DNA of 20,106 bases, from contig CAZLQF010000043.1 of NCBI GenBank assembly GCA_964561545.1, positions 1 through 20,106 of the forward strand, given 5' to 3'. The notes beneath the pieces are model-generated. The model was not told the DNA's origin, made no database searches, and saw only the letters and a program-made list of their open reading frames with translations. Below, piece by piece: positions 9,441-16,457 of the stretch; positions within the stretch are counted from its first letter, which is position 1; each line of letters begins with the position of its first letter. Origin of the DNA: CAZLQF01 sp964561545 (GTDB lineage Bacteria > Bacteroidota > Bacteroidia > CAILMK01 > CAYYUA01). A program made the position numbers and the translations under genes.

Positions 9441-10658
9441 ATGCATCTAAAGCCAAATCCTTTATTCTATTTAGTCCTAATGGTTTTTACGTTTAGCAAT
9501 GCCTTCGGGACCTTATTCAAAGCAGAAGAAACCGTTACCATCAACCAGAAACAGGAGGCAGACCTTTATATGGCTGGCGAAACGCTTCGAATCATGGCTC
9601 CGGTGAATGGTGATGTTATTGGAGCAGGTGCAAAGGTAATTTTAGCGGATTCTATATATGAAGACGTTATGGTTGCTGGGGGCGATCTCGAAATCAACGG
9701 TTGGATAGGAGATGACGTAAGGATTACCGGAGGGAATATTTACATCAACGGACAAATTCAGGGGGATTTGGTGATGGCTGGAGGAAATTTGCACGTTGGG
9801 CCGTCAGCTGAAATTAATGGAACGGCTGTAGTTTCAGGTGGCAAAATAAAATTTGAGGGTACTGCCTTGGATAAAACCTTGTTAACCTGTGGATCGATAA
9901 AATTTTTAGGAACCATTAAAGGTCCTGCTAATCTGAAAAGTGAGGATATTAAATTCAATGGAACGGCAAGCGAACCAATAAAATTGGCTGCTGAATCCAT
10001 TAAAATAGGAGATAATGCCACATTTTATAGGGACGTAAATTATTGGCAAAAAGGGGGTCAAATGGACCTATCGCCTTATCTTAAAGAAGGAGCGAATGCT
10101 CAGTTTGATACGAATTTATCCAGCGATCGATCTGAAGATGTATTAAAATTTTTAGGCTTAGGTTTGGCGGGAATGGTTATTTATTGGTTTTTGTCCCTGT
10201 TGGGCGGTTTTGTACTTGTTCTTTTCTTTACATTGGTTTTCAGACCAAATTTTGCTCAACTTGGAATGTTTATAGGCAATCATTTGGGCAGTAGTATATT
10301 AGCAGGATTGATATACTTAGTTGTTACACCGGTTTTGGTGATTGTTCTATTTGCTACTATAATTGGAATCCCTTTAGGTTTACTGGGATTAGCTTTATAC
10401 GCCTTTAGTATTGGTTTTGCAAAGGCTATTACAGCCATTATTCTGGCATATTGGTTAAAGCAAAGGAACAATTATCAATGGACCACAAGCATTACGATTC
10501 TTATTTCATTGGTAATTTTCCTCATTCTTAAAATTTTAAGCTTCATCCCGTTTTTAGGATGGTTGGTCAATTTCGTAGTAATATTGGGCGGCCTTGGCTC
10601 TATTGTTTATTACATTTTTAAGCAAACACAAGAAAAACAAGCTTTAAACAAGGGTTAA
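9441..10658 (+). CDS. Exported beta-repeat (bactofilin-like) protein with multi-span membrane domain
   Basis: A 405-residue protein and the only plus-strand gene here. It has a signal peptide (about 1-21/23), then right-handed beta-helix-like repeats at about 30-195. The repeats have a strict 17-residue period early on: the D-V/L step recurs at 58, 75, 92 and 109, with units like VAGGDLEINGWIGDDV. This resembles bactofilin (polymer-forming cytoskeletal) repeats but follows an export signal. A short linker (196-233) leads to hydrophobic segments at roughly 237-267, 285-309, 309-338, 350-368 and 370-393, forming a polytopic membrane domain with a short basic tail. The repeat part should lie outside the cytoplasm, possibly as an envelope scaffold or sensor. 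The gene stands alone with its own upstream region. It is AT-richer than genes to its left. Architecture is clear; function is not. Confidence 0.88.
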   Translation: MHLKPNPLFYLVLMVFTFSNAFGTLFKAEETVTINQKQEADLYMAGETLRIMAPVNGDVIGAGAKVILADSIYEDVMVAGGDLEINGWIGDDVRITGGNIYINGQIQGDLVMAGGNLHVGPSAEINGTAVVSGGKIKFEGTALDKTLLTCGSIKFLGTIKGPANLKSEDIKFNGTASEPIKLAAESIKIGDNATFYRDVNYWQKGGQMDLSPYLKEGANAQFDTNLSSDRSEDVLKFLGLGLAGMVIYWFLSLLGGFVLVLFFTLVFRPNFAQLGMFIGNHLGSSILAGLIYLVVTPVLVIVLFATIIGIPLGLLGLALYAFSIGFAKAITAIILAYWLKQRNNYQWTTSITILISLVIFLILKILSFIPFLGWLVNFVVILGGLGSIVYYIFKQTQEKQALNKG

Positions 10659-10781
10659 AAAATCAAATTATGGGAATAGCATGTAATTGATCATAAATAA
10701 ATTTTTAAGGAGTGAAAGACAGTACTTTAACTTGTTCAAATTCTACGATTCATTTAGGAAGTTTTGAATACTGGTATGTGG

Positions 10782-10964
10782 TTAGTATTTAACCAAAACT
10801 ATTTTTTTAAAGCTGTTAGGGGAGTTTGTTATGAAATACATGACTTTCCTTCTAAGCAGGCCAAGAATAACCTTTATATAGGCTAAGGCTACTAACAAAA
10901 TAACGTTTAGAACCTCCATCAATTCAAAAGTGAATTGTTTAAAAGCTTCTTTGATCTGCAGCAT
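10782..10964 (-). CDS. Possible small membrane protein (60 residues)
   Basis: From the ATG at 10964 the frame encodes 60 residues: an amphipathic start (MLQIKEAFKQFTFELMEV), one hydrophobic helix (about 18-37, LNVILLVALAYIKVILGLL), then a basic stretch (RRKV) and a Lys-rich end. Such a single-span, positive-inside layout is plausible for a real protein. However, no family is recognised, no ribosome-binding site or -7 box precedes it, and the frame is open back into the adjacent palindrome. It could equally be chance in AT-rich DNA. Confidence 0.3.
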   Translation of the reverse strand: MLQIKEAFKQFTFELMEVLNVILLVALAYIKVILGLLRRKVMYFITNSPNSFKKIVLVKY

Positions 10965-10976
10965 GTCAAAAGATGT

Positions 10977-11029
10977 GGAGTGTATCAAAACAAAAAATTA
11001 GCCGCTAAATTTTTGTTTTGATACACTCC
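10977..11029. repeat. 53-base near-perfect palindrome (26-base arms)
   Basis: GGAGTGTATCAAAACAAAAA starts the left arm (10977-11002), and its inverse forms the right arm (11004-11029). There is a single mismatched pair and a one-base centre. The ends GGAGTGTATC/GATACACTCC look like transposon terminal repeats placed head to head, as in a minimal MITE or a footprint of a lost insertion sequence. No target-site duplication is visible in the flanks, and no long T tract follows outside the arms. As RNA it would form an exceptionally stable hairpin on either strand. Confidence 0.75.
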
Positions 11030-11552
11030 TTACAGAAAAATCATCATAGGGTTACTTTGCTGACCCTATTGGTACAGCATCGTTCCGATATTAAAAAAAT
11101 GAAAGGAGACAAGTTCACTCCCCATTCGCAAGGCTTAAAAGCCTTAACCAACCATTGTAAAAATCAGAGCAATTTACGTTTACGCTACTTTTGTAATGAA
11201 GCAATTGAACACCAATAATTTAGATGTAGAAAGGCCCTGGACCTCTCAAATTCTATAAATAATTAGCTTGTAATGGCTACTAAATGGCTTATTTATTGGG
11301 GTTTTATCCTTAACAGTAATAAGCTTAACCCTTATAACGCTTTCGAAAGTTTGGGTTAAAAACTTTGCAGATTAATTTTTTACACAGACCAGCAAGGATA
11401 CATGTAAGCATATTGGGCTGGCCCCTTCATTTTTCTAATTTAAATTTAGAAATCCGCTTTAGTTTTTGAGGAGCTTATGAGTTTAGAGCCTGGTGTATTA
11501 CCTGTCATCAATCTTTTGGATCTACTTGAGGAGAAAGCCCAATCATAGAATT

Positions 11553-12044
11553 TTAGCTGTTTTCCTGAATATAGCTCAAAACCTCACCTGGATTAGCCTT
11601 TGGATTCACGCCTTTAAAGATTTTTTCTATTGTTCCTTGAGGATTAATAAGAACCGTGTCCCGGGAGCACATCCCAAAAACAATCTTTACACCAAATTTT
11701 TGGGCGATCTCGCCTCCCGGATCGGTTAGCAGGCGAACTTTTACTTCTTTTTTATCACGGAATTTTTGATGGCTTTCTTCCGAATCAGTACTGATACCAA
11801 TTACTTCAGCGTTGGCCTTATGAAATTCATCAAGCATGGAGGAAAAGGTTTGAGCCTGTGCTGAACATCCAGGTGTGTTGTCCTTGGGATAAAAGTAAAG
11901 CACCATCCATTGCCCTATGAATTGATCAAACGTTAAGGGTTGCCCGTTTTCGTCATTAAGGGTTAATTTTGATACGTCATCCCCTTCTTCCAGCTCTCCT
12001 TTTTTAAAGCTGAACAATACGCCAAAAATGCCGAATGGTTGCAT
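11553..12044 (-). CDS. bcp: Peroxiredoxin of the BCP/PrxQ family
   Basis: A 163-residue thioredoxin-fold peroxidase expected to reduce hydrogen peroxide and organic peroxides in the cytoplasm. The segment LYFYPKDNTPGCSAQAQTF carries the peroxidatic C60, followed by VIGISTDSEESHQKF and LLTDPGGEIAQKFGV. Many PrxQ enzymes have the resolving cysteine five residues after the first (CxxxxC); here that position is Q65. The only other cysteine is C126 in GMCSRDTVLINPQG, so it may act as a 1-Cys enzyme or use C126. The ATG at 12044 gives a short N-terminal extension (MQPFGIFGVLF). It lies 45 bases downstream of radC on the same strand and is probably the last gene of an rpsT-radC-prx transcript. Confidence 0.9.
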   Translation of the reverse strand: MQPFGIFGVLFSFKKGELEEGDDVSKLTLNDENGQPLTFDQFIGQWMVLYFYPKDNTPGCSAQAQTFSSMLDEFHKANAEVIGISTDSEESHQKFRDKKEVKVRLLTDPGGEIAQKFGVKIVFGMCSRDTVLINPQGTIEKIFKGVNPKANPGEVLSYIQENS

Positions 12045-12089
12045 ATACTTAAATTTATTATTACCGTAACATTTGTTTAAAACGATTGT

Positions 12090-12794
12090 TTACAGCTTGC
12101 CTTCATCTGCAAAGCTGTAATAGGTATCTTCAGCAAATATGATATGATCCAACACTTTGATGTCCAATAATTCCCCGGCCGATTTTATTTTATGGGTAAG
12201 TTCTTCGTCCGGCTTGCTGGGGGTTTTATTGCCCGAAGGATGGTTGTGACAAAGGATAATAGAAGAAGCCATTTGATCAAGTGCTGCTTTGAAGACGATC
12301 TTAGGATCTACAGTAGTACCGGAAATTCCTCCTTGACTGATCTGATGATGACCGATCACATCATTGGCACGGTTCAATAAGACCACATAAAAGCTTTCAT
12401 GCGCGAGGTCAGCAAAGTAAGGATAAATGTATTCATAGACCATATCGGAGCTGGTGATCTTAGGCTTTTCATTTACCATTTCAGCAGATTTTCTTCTGCG
12501 TCCAAGTTCAAGCGCTGCACTAACTGAAACAGCTTTAGCATTCCCAATGCCATTGATTTTAACCAATTGGTGGACCGAAAATTTGCCTAACTTATTAAGA
12601 TCATTGCTGGCTTGATGGAGTAAACGTTTGCCTACATCAACTGCAGAGTGCTCTCGAGTTCCAGAACCTATGAGGATAGCCACTAATTCAGCATTAGATA
12701 AGGCTTGGCTGCCTTGTTGAACCATCTTTTCCCTCGGTCGATCCTCTTCTGACCAAGACTTGATGCCTAAATATTTGGAGGATTGATCCGTCAA
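12090..12794 (-). CDS. radC: RadC family JAB-domain protein
   Basis: A 234-residue protein of the RadC/YicR family, traditionally called a DNA-repair protein although its biochemical role is uncertain. The N-terminus has WSEEDRPREKM and LSNAELVAILIGSG; a helix-hairpin-helix segment follows at 77-100 (LVKINGIGNAKAVSVSAALEL). The C-terminal JAMM metalloprotease-like domain has E133 and H183, H185, S193 and D196 in LCHNHPSGNKTPSKPDEEL. No ATG gives the conserved N-terminus. An in-frame TGA lies only one codon upstream of the TTG at 12794, so TTG is the likely start and the next ATG (M24) would remove conserved sequence. The rpsT stop is 31 bases upstream, suggesting cotranscription. Confidence 0.93.
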   Translation of the reverse strand: MTDQSSKYLGIKSWSEEDRPREKMVQQGSQALSNAELVAILIGSGTREHSAVDVGKRLLHQASNDLNKLGKFSVHQLVKINGIGNAKAVSVSAALELGRRRKSAEMVNEKPKITSSDMVYEYIYPYFADLAHESFYVVLLNRANDVIGHHQISQGGISGTTVDPKIVFKAALDQMASSIILCHNHPSGNKTPSKPDEELTHKIKSAGELLDIKVLDHIIFAEDTYYSFADEGKL

Positions 12795-12825
12795 GGGTCA
12801 AGTATTTAAACCACTAATAAGCAGC

Positions 12826-13080
12826 CTAAGATAAGCTATTGACGTGCTTTGAAAGCTTAGATTTAAGGTTTGCTGCTTTGTTCTTGTGGATGATGTTCTT
12901 TTTAGCCAAACGATCTATCCGCGATGACACCCTGTTGTAGAAACGTTTGGCTTCTTCTTTATCATTGATATTTCGCAGCTTCTTTGCACTATTTCTGGCA
13001 GTTTTTGCGTAATAGTGGTTGTGGGCTTTCTTTTGACGATCCCTACGTATTCGCTTTTCGGTATTCCTGTAATTTGCCAT
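12826..13080 (-). CDS. rpsT: 30S ribosomal protein bS20
   Basis: An 84-residue basic protein of the small ribosomal subunit that binds 16S rRNA. It begins MANYRNTEKRIRRDRQKKAHN and continues with Lys/Arg-rich helices (SRIDRLAKKNIIHKNKAAN), ending LKSKLSKHVNSLS, typical for bS20 in length and pattern. The ATG at 13080 is 26 bases after a TAATTTTG -7 box, giving a predicted leader of about 19 bases. It is the first gene of a probable rpsT-radC-peroxiredoxin unit. Confidence 0.96.
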   Translation of the reverse strand: MANYRNTEKRIRRDRQKKAHNHYYAKTARNSAKKLRNINDKEEAKRFYNRVSSRIDRLAKKNIIHKNKAANLKSKLSKHVNSLS

Positions 13081-13105
13081 TATTTGATTTACTTTATTAC
13101 AATTA

Positions 13106-13113
13106 CAAAATTA
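13106..13113 (-). promoter_or_regulatory. Putative -7 box of rpsT
   Basis: TAATTTTG on the minus strand (13113-13106) matches TAnnTTTG and sits directly upstream of rpsT, just after a terminator-like hairpin. No clear TTG at -33. Confidence 0.4.
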
Positions 13114-13132
13114 GCGCATTTTGTTGAAAATT

Positions 13133-13155
13133 AAAACCCTTTTAATTCGGGTTTT
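13133..13155 (-). terminator. Terminator-like hairpin before rpsT
   Basis: AAAACCC (13133-13139) and GGGTTTT (13149-13155) form a seven-pair stem with a nine-base loop. On the minus strand it is followed by AATTTTC. On the plus strand the right arm runs into TTTTT. It would separate the broken lipoprotein gene from rpsT. Confidence 0.5.
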
Positions 13156-13254
13156 TAGCGGTAAAAATCCCATTTATTTTACATTTGGTAGAACCGGCTC
13201 TTTAGGATTTAAAGCAATATAATTAAATTCCTCTTTGATCTATTTATATTTTAC

Positions 13255-13699
13255 TTATGTTACTTTAAATGACCCTTTGCCCTTCATAATGTAGTAATCG
13301 TCACCTGACCTTTGGACACATCTAAGAATACAGTCCGTGTTTATCTTATTTGATATGCCTATTGTTGACTTACAAGTTTTGGCTTCTTTGCCTTCGTTAT
13401 TGTCAATGACAAAAAAATTATCCTCAGTGGATTTATTAAAAAGCGTAACCGATAGGCCTGAAGGCTTGTCTTTTCTAGATCCCGTTACTTCATTAGGTGG
13501 GTATGTCATCTAAAGCTTGAAAAACTGCCCTGTTGCCTTTTAGATTTAAATCAGCATTTCCGGTTGTGCTAATTTTAAATCCTGGCTCAGCTTCCTGCTT
13601 CAGAGCATTGTTTTTATTACCGTCACTATTTTCATTGTTGGTGCCGTTACAACCCTCATCTTTACTACATGACGCCAACACTACCATGCTAATTACCAA
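13255..13699 (-). pseudogene. Decayed lipoprotein gene (frameshift, no good start)
   Basis: Two overlapping frames together look like one lipoprotein. The upstream frame (13699-13493) has a lipobox (LASC) after a hydrophobic stretch, then an Asn/Gly/Ser-rich linker and GFKISTTGNADLNLKGN. The downstream frame (13509-13255) continues with PPNEVTGSRKDKPSGLSVTL. If the frames are joined at 13493-13509, the distance from the ATF/AVF motif to SG equals that in the intact neighbour (26 residues each), pointing to a one-base shift. The upstream frame stays open to about 13756 with a signal-like LQLNQFWSLLVISMVVLASC but has no ATG at its head; only the TTG at 13699 or ATG at 13687 are available. The C-terminus also stops about 45 residues short of the paralogue. 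A sequencing error could explain the shift but not the missing start. Confidence 0.65.
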
Positions 13700-13771
13700 T
13701 AGAGACCAAAATTGATTAAGTTGTAAATTGAATATTACAACATGTGTATTTTTACCTTAGCTTGGTACCTT

Positions 13772-14398
13772 TTAATTTTTGGCTCCTGTAAATTCTCCTT
13801 TAAGAGAAGTGGTTTCAAACCCAGATGCTTCTGCTTTAAAAACCATGACATTCTCAAATGAACCGGAAATTTTATTATTAGTCACTTTATTGATTTTTAT
13901 ACTTCCAGATCCGTTACCAGAATTATAACCGCTCTTTCCATTTGGTAAGACTGAAATCCTGGCGCCGCTTTGCATGCCACTGGAGCCAGAAAGGCATTGA
14001 TAAGTAGTGTCTTTAATGCCCTTGTTGTAATCATCTTGCAGAATAAATATTTGGATCTTGCCTTTACCGTCTTCATCTTTTAACTTTAGCTTAACCCCTG
14101 AATCTTCCTCTTTTTCATATCCATCCACAATATTTTCAAAAAGCTCTACAGACTCAAAATCCTTAAAAGTAGCTTTGCCTTTCATATCCAAGTTAAGACT
14201 ATCCGGGAAGTTGGCTGTGAAGGTATTTTGAGCAGTGTTATTGTTGTTATTGCCATTGTTATTGCTGTTGTTGTTGGTTGAATTTGAAGGAGAACCGTTA
14301 TCGTCATCATCTTTATTACATCCCGTAAAAGCAAACATACCAACCATTAATATGGCTAAAATAGCCGAGGGAAATACTTTAAAATTCATAAATTTCAT
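13772..14398 (-). CDS. Lipoprotein of unknown function with Asn-rich linker
   Basis: A 208-residue lipoprotein. The signal peptide ends in a lipobox FTGC (C27 from this start), followed by NKDDDD and an Asn/Ser-rich linker, then a beta-rich domain rich in Gly/Ser and Lys. The pattern SGSIKINKVTNNKISGSFE and the end SLKGEFTGAKN resemble beta-strand repeats seen in Bacteroidetes surface lipoproteins of unknown role. ATGs at 14398 and 14389 are both possible; an upstream TTG at 14431 is disfavoured because a -7 box (14420-14427) lies between. Asp residues after the lipid cysteine do not settle whether it stays in the inner membrane or is exported. The next gene downstream is a broken paralogue. 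Confidence 0.78.
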   Translation of the reverse strand: MKFMNFKVFPSAILAILMVGMFAFTGCNKDDDDNGSPSNSTNNNSNNNGNNNNNTAQNTFTANFPDSLNLDMKGKATFKDFESVELFENIVDGYEKEEDSGVKLKLKDEDGKGKIQIFILQDDYNKGIKDTTYQCLSGSSGMQSGARISVLPNGKSGYNSGNGSGSIKINKVTNNKISGSFENVMVFKAEASGFETTSLKGEFTGAKN

Positions 14399-14419
14399 TT
14401 TTATTGGGTTAACGAAAGG

Positions 14420-14427
14420 CAAAGCTA
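14420..14427 (-). promoter_or_regulatory. Putative -7 box of the lipoprotein gene
   Basis: TAGCTTTG on the minus strand (14427-14420) matches TAnnTTTG, 22 bases before the ATG at 14398. It argues for that start or 14389 over the TTG at 14431. Confidence 0.38.
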
Positions 14428-14536
14428 ACAAATGAAATATAAAACTTAAAATTTTTTATTAAATGGGTTCGTTAGTTGTTAGAATATTTGATGTATAATC
14501 AAAATGTGAGGCAAAAACAATCTGCCAAGGTTACTT

Positions 14537-15058
14537 TTACTTATTATTTAAAGCCTTGAGCTTGTCTTCCATTTCGTACTCATCGCCCTCATAATAACCC
14601 GAGTGTTGGTAAGTGATTTCACCTTTTTCATTAACGATGAGTGAATAGGGGATGGTCGAGTAATTTAATTTTCGCTTGGTGTCTTTATTCGTATCCAATA
14701 GCACATTAAAATCCCAACCTTTTCCATTTACATACGGTTCAACTTTACTTGAATTGCGGGCATCATCAATAGAAATGGCCAGTAATTCTGCATTGTATCG
14801 CTCACGCCAGGTTGGTAAAAGTTCATTCAAGTTGGTCAGTTCCTTTTTACATGGTTTACACCAAGTTGCCCAAAAGGAAATGATGGTTTTTTTGCCATTG
14901 TCTGCATATTTACTCAAACTAACTTCTTGACCATTCATGTTTTTCAGGGTTATATCAGGAAGTTGCCTTTTTTCATTTTCTTGCGCTTGGGAAAATTGAA
15001 AGGCAAAAAGGCCTACCATCAAAATACCAATTGTTTTCATCATACTTAAATTAAACAT
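14537..15058 (-). CDS. TlpA-like periplasmic thioredoxin-fold protein
   Basis: A 173-residue exported thioredoxin-family protein. The signal peptide (core IGILMVGLFAFQFSQAQ) is followed by LPDITLKNMNGQEVSLSKY and the redox motif FWATWCKPCKKEL with C67 and C70. Then come LLAISIDDARN and the cis-proline region YSTIPYSLIVNEKGEI. This is the TlpA/ResA-like pattern of thiol-disulfide oxidoreductases that reduce periplasmic protein disulfides, for example in cytochrome c maturation; the actual partner is not shown by context. Three ATGs are close together (15058, 15043, 15040) and all keep the signal peptide. It lies 138 bases before the lipoprotein gene and just downstream of the hppD terminator, so it is probably transcribed separately. 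Confidence 0.9.
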   Translation of the reverse strand: MFNLSMMKTIGILMVGLFAFQFSQAQENEKRQLPDITLKNMNGQEVSLSKYADNGKKTIISFWATWCKPCKKELTNLNELLPTWRERYNAELLAISIDDARNSSKVEPYVNGKGWDFNVLLDTNKDTKRKLNYSTIPYSLIVNEKGEITYQHSGYYEGDEYEMEDKLKALNNK

Positions 15059-15079
15059 TTAGGATTTCGTTAGTAAAAC

Positions 15080-15087
15080 CAAAAATA
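15080..15087 (-). promoter_or_regulatory. Putative -7 box of the TlpA-like gene, inside the hppD terminator tail
   Basis: TATTTTTG on the minus strand (15087-15080) matches TAnnTTTG 22 bases before the ATG at 15058. It overlaps the T-rich tail of the upstream terminator, so it may be a chance match. Confidence 0.25.
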
Positions 15088-15118
15088 AAAAAAGCCCGGA
15101 AACTGAACCGGACTTTTT
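15087..15118 (-). terminator. Rho-independent terminator of hppD
   Basis: On the minus strand, AAAAAG, one mismatch and CCGG pair with CCGG, a base and CTTTTT around an eight-base loop. The run of seven T is followed by ATTTTT. It begins 25 bases after the hppD stop. Confidence 0.8.
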
Positions 15119-15142
15119 ATAACTTTTTTGACCTTTAACTTT

Positions 15143-16264
15143 TTACAAATTACCTCGTTTCTTTTGTTCACGTTCAATCGCTTCAAAAAGGGCTTTGAAA
15201 TTACCTTTGCCAAATGACTTGGCACCTTTTCGCTGGATGACTTCAAAAAACAAGGTAGGCCTGGGTTCTACCGGCAGTGTAAATATCTGTAACATGTAGC
15301 CCTCATCATCACGGTCTACCAAAATCCCTTCTTCCTGAAGATCCTTAACGCGTTCATCAATATGGCCAACCCGGTCTAGCAGGTCATCATAATAGGTATC
15401 GGGTACCCGGATAAATTCAACACCGCGTTGTTTCATTTCTTTTACGGTACCGAGGATGTCATTGGTAGCAAGGGCAATGTGCTGTACGCCCGGCCCGTTG
15501 TTAAACTCAAGGTATTCATCTATCTGGGACTTTTTCTTACCTTCAGCGGGCTCATTGATAGGGAATTTTACAAACCCGTTGCCATTGGTCATGACCTTAC
15601 TCATCAGGGCGGAATATTCTGTTGAAATGTCCTGATCATCAAAAGACAGAAGATTCGTAAAGCCCATAACATCGGCATAAAAATCCACCCATTGGTCCAT
15701 GTAGCCGAGGGGTACGTTTCCAACACAATGGTCTACATGCTTAAAGCCAACATCATCAGGCTTATAAACCGGGTTCCATTCCTGAAAGCCTGGCATAAAA
15801 ACACCCTCGTAATCATTCCGCTCAACGAAAACGTGAACGATGTCGCCATAAGTATGAATTCCTGAAAGCTTGACCTTACCACTATCATCCTCAATGGTCC
15901 TGGGTTCCATATAGCGCTCGGCACCGCGTTTGGTGGTTTCATTGAATGAATACTCCGCATCATCAACCGATAGTGCATATGCCTTTACGGAATCGCCATG
16001 AACACGAATGTGCTCGGAAATTTGGCTGTCAGCTTCCAAGGGGGACGTTAGAATTAACGTAACATTTCTTTGCTTCAACACGTAAGATACACGGTCACGA
16101 ACACCCGTTTCTGGACCACTATAAGCCAAAGGCTGAAAGCCAAATGCTGTTTGGTAATAATGAGCTGATTGTTTACAATTGCTCACATAAAACTCAATGT
16201 AGTCGGTCCCGTTTATAGGAAGGAAATCTACATCTTGTCCTTCCTTGGCCACTAATTGTTCCAT
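15143..16264 (-). CDS. hppD: 4-hydroxyphenylpyruvate dioxygenase
   Basis: A 373-residue non-haem iron enzyme that converts 4-hydroxyphenylpyruvate to homogentisate, the second step of tyrosine breakdown. Two vicinal-oxygen-chelate domains are visible. The first begins near FLPINGTDYIEFYV. The second holds the iron ligands H179 (FKHVDHCVGNV), H262 (GPGVQHIALATNDI) and E341 (LFFEVIQRKG). The segment RVPDTYYDDLLDRV and the end FGKGNFKALFEAIEREQ are characteristic. Length is normal and the ATG at 16264 is clear. The enzyme acts in the cytoplasm. hmgA, which uses its product, lies 193 bases upstream on the same strand. No separate -7 box is seen in that gap, so cotranscription is likely. A strong terminator follows. 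Confidence 0.97.
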   Translation of the reverse strand: MEQLVAKEGQDVDFLPINGTDYIEFYVSNCKQSAHYYQTAFGFQPLAYSGPETGVRDRVSYVLKQRNVTLILTSPLEADSQISEHIRVHGDSVKAYALSVDDAEYSFNETTKRGAERYMEPRTIEDDSGKVKLSGIHTYGDIVHVFVERNDYEGVFMPGFQEWNPVYKPDDVGFKHVDHCVGNVPLGYMDQWVDFYADVMGFTNLLSFDDQDISTEYSALMSKVMTNGNGFVKFPINEPAEGKKKSQIDEYLEFNNGPGVQHIALATNDILGTVKEMKQRGVEFIRVPDTYYDDLLDRVGHIDERVKDLQEEGILVDRDDEGYMLQIFTLPVEPRPTLFFEVIQRKGAKSFGKGNFKALFEAIEREQKKRGNL

Positions 16265-16457
16265 AGTATTTTTGATTTTTATTATTAGACGTTAGCTATT
16301 TAATGTTAACAATTTCTTTTCATAATTCCTAATGGTAAAGATGATTAGGTTTCTTTACTTCATATTTGTTCCAGTTTTGATAAGGTTGGAAAGCCTTTTT
16401 ACTATCTTAAATAACCAAAAGTCAGTAATTGAAGCCTGCACCAGCCTATGACCATAA

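Larger units (their letters stand above)
10659..11552. other. 894-base gap with structured DNA, no convincing gene
   Basis: This is the longest gap in the window. It holds a possible 60-residue ORF (10782-10964, minus), a 53-base palindrome (10977-11029), and several smaller hairpins: ATAGGGT/ACCCTAT at 11046-11069, AAGGCT/AGCCTT at 11130-11145, and TTAACCC/GGGTTAA at 11325-11359 enclosing the palindrome CTTTCGAAAG. No transposase fragment, tRNA, tmRNA, RNase P or SRP RNA signature was recognised. It may be a graveyard of a small mobile element or contain an unidentified RNA. Confidence 0.45.

Noticed and set aside
11018..11218. Plus-strand ORF of 66 residues starting at a TTG inside the palindrome
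   Set aside because: Its start is part of the inverted repeat, it has no ribosome-binding site, and the His/Lys/Gln-rich translation resembles no family; more likely chance.
11477..11548. 23-residue ORF (MSLEPGVLPVINLLDLLEE...) preceded by GAGGAG
   Set aside because: The Shine-Dalgarno-like sequence is only three bases from the ATG and such sites are rarely used in Bacteroidetes; the ORF is very short and unrecognised.
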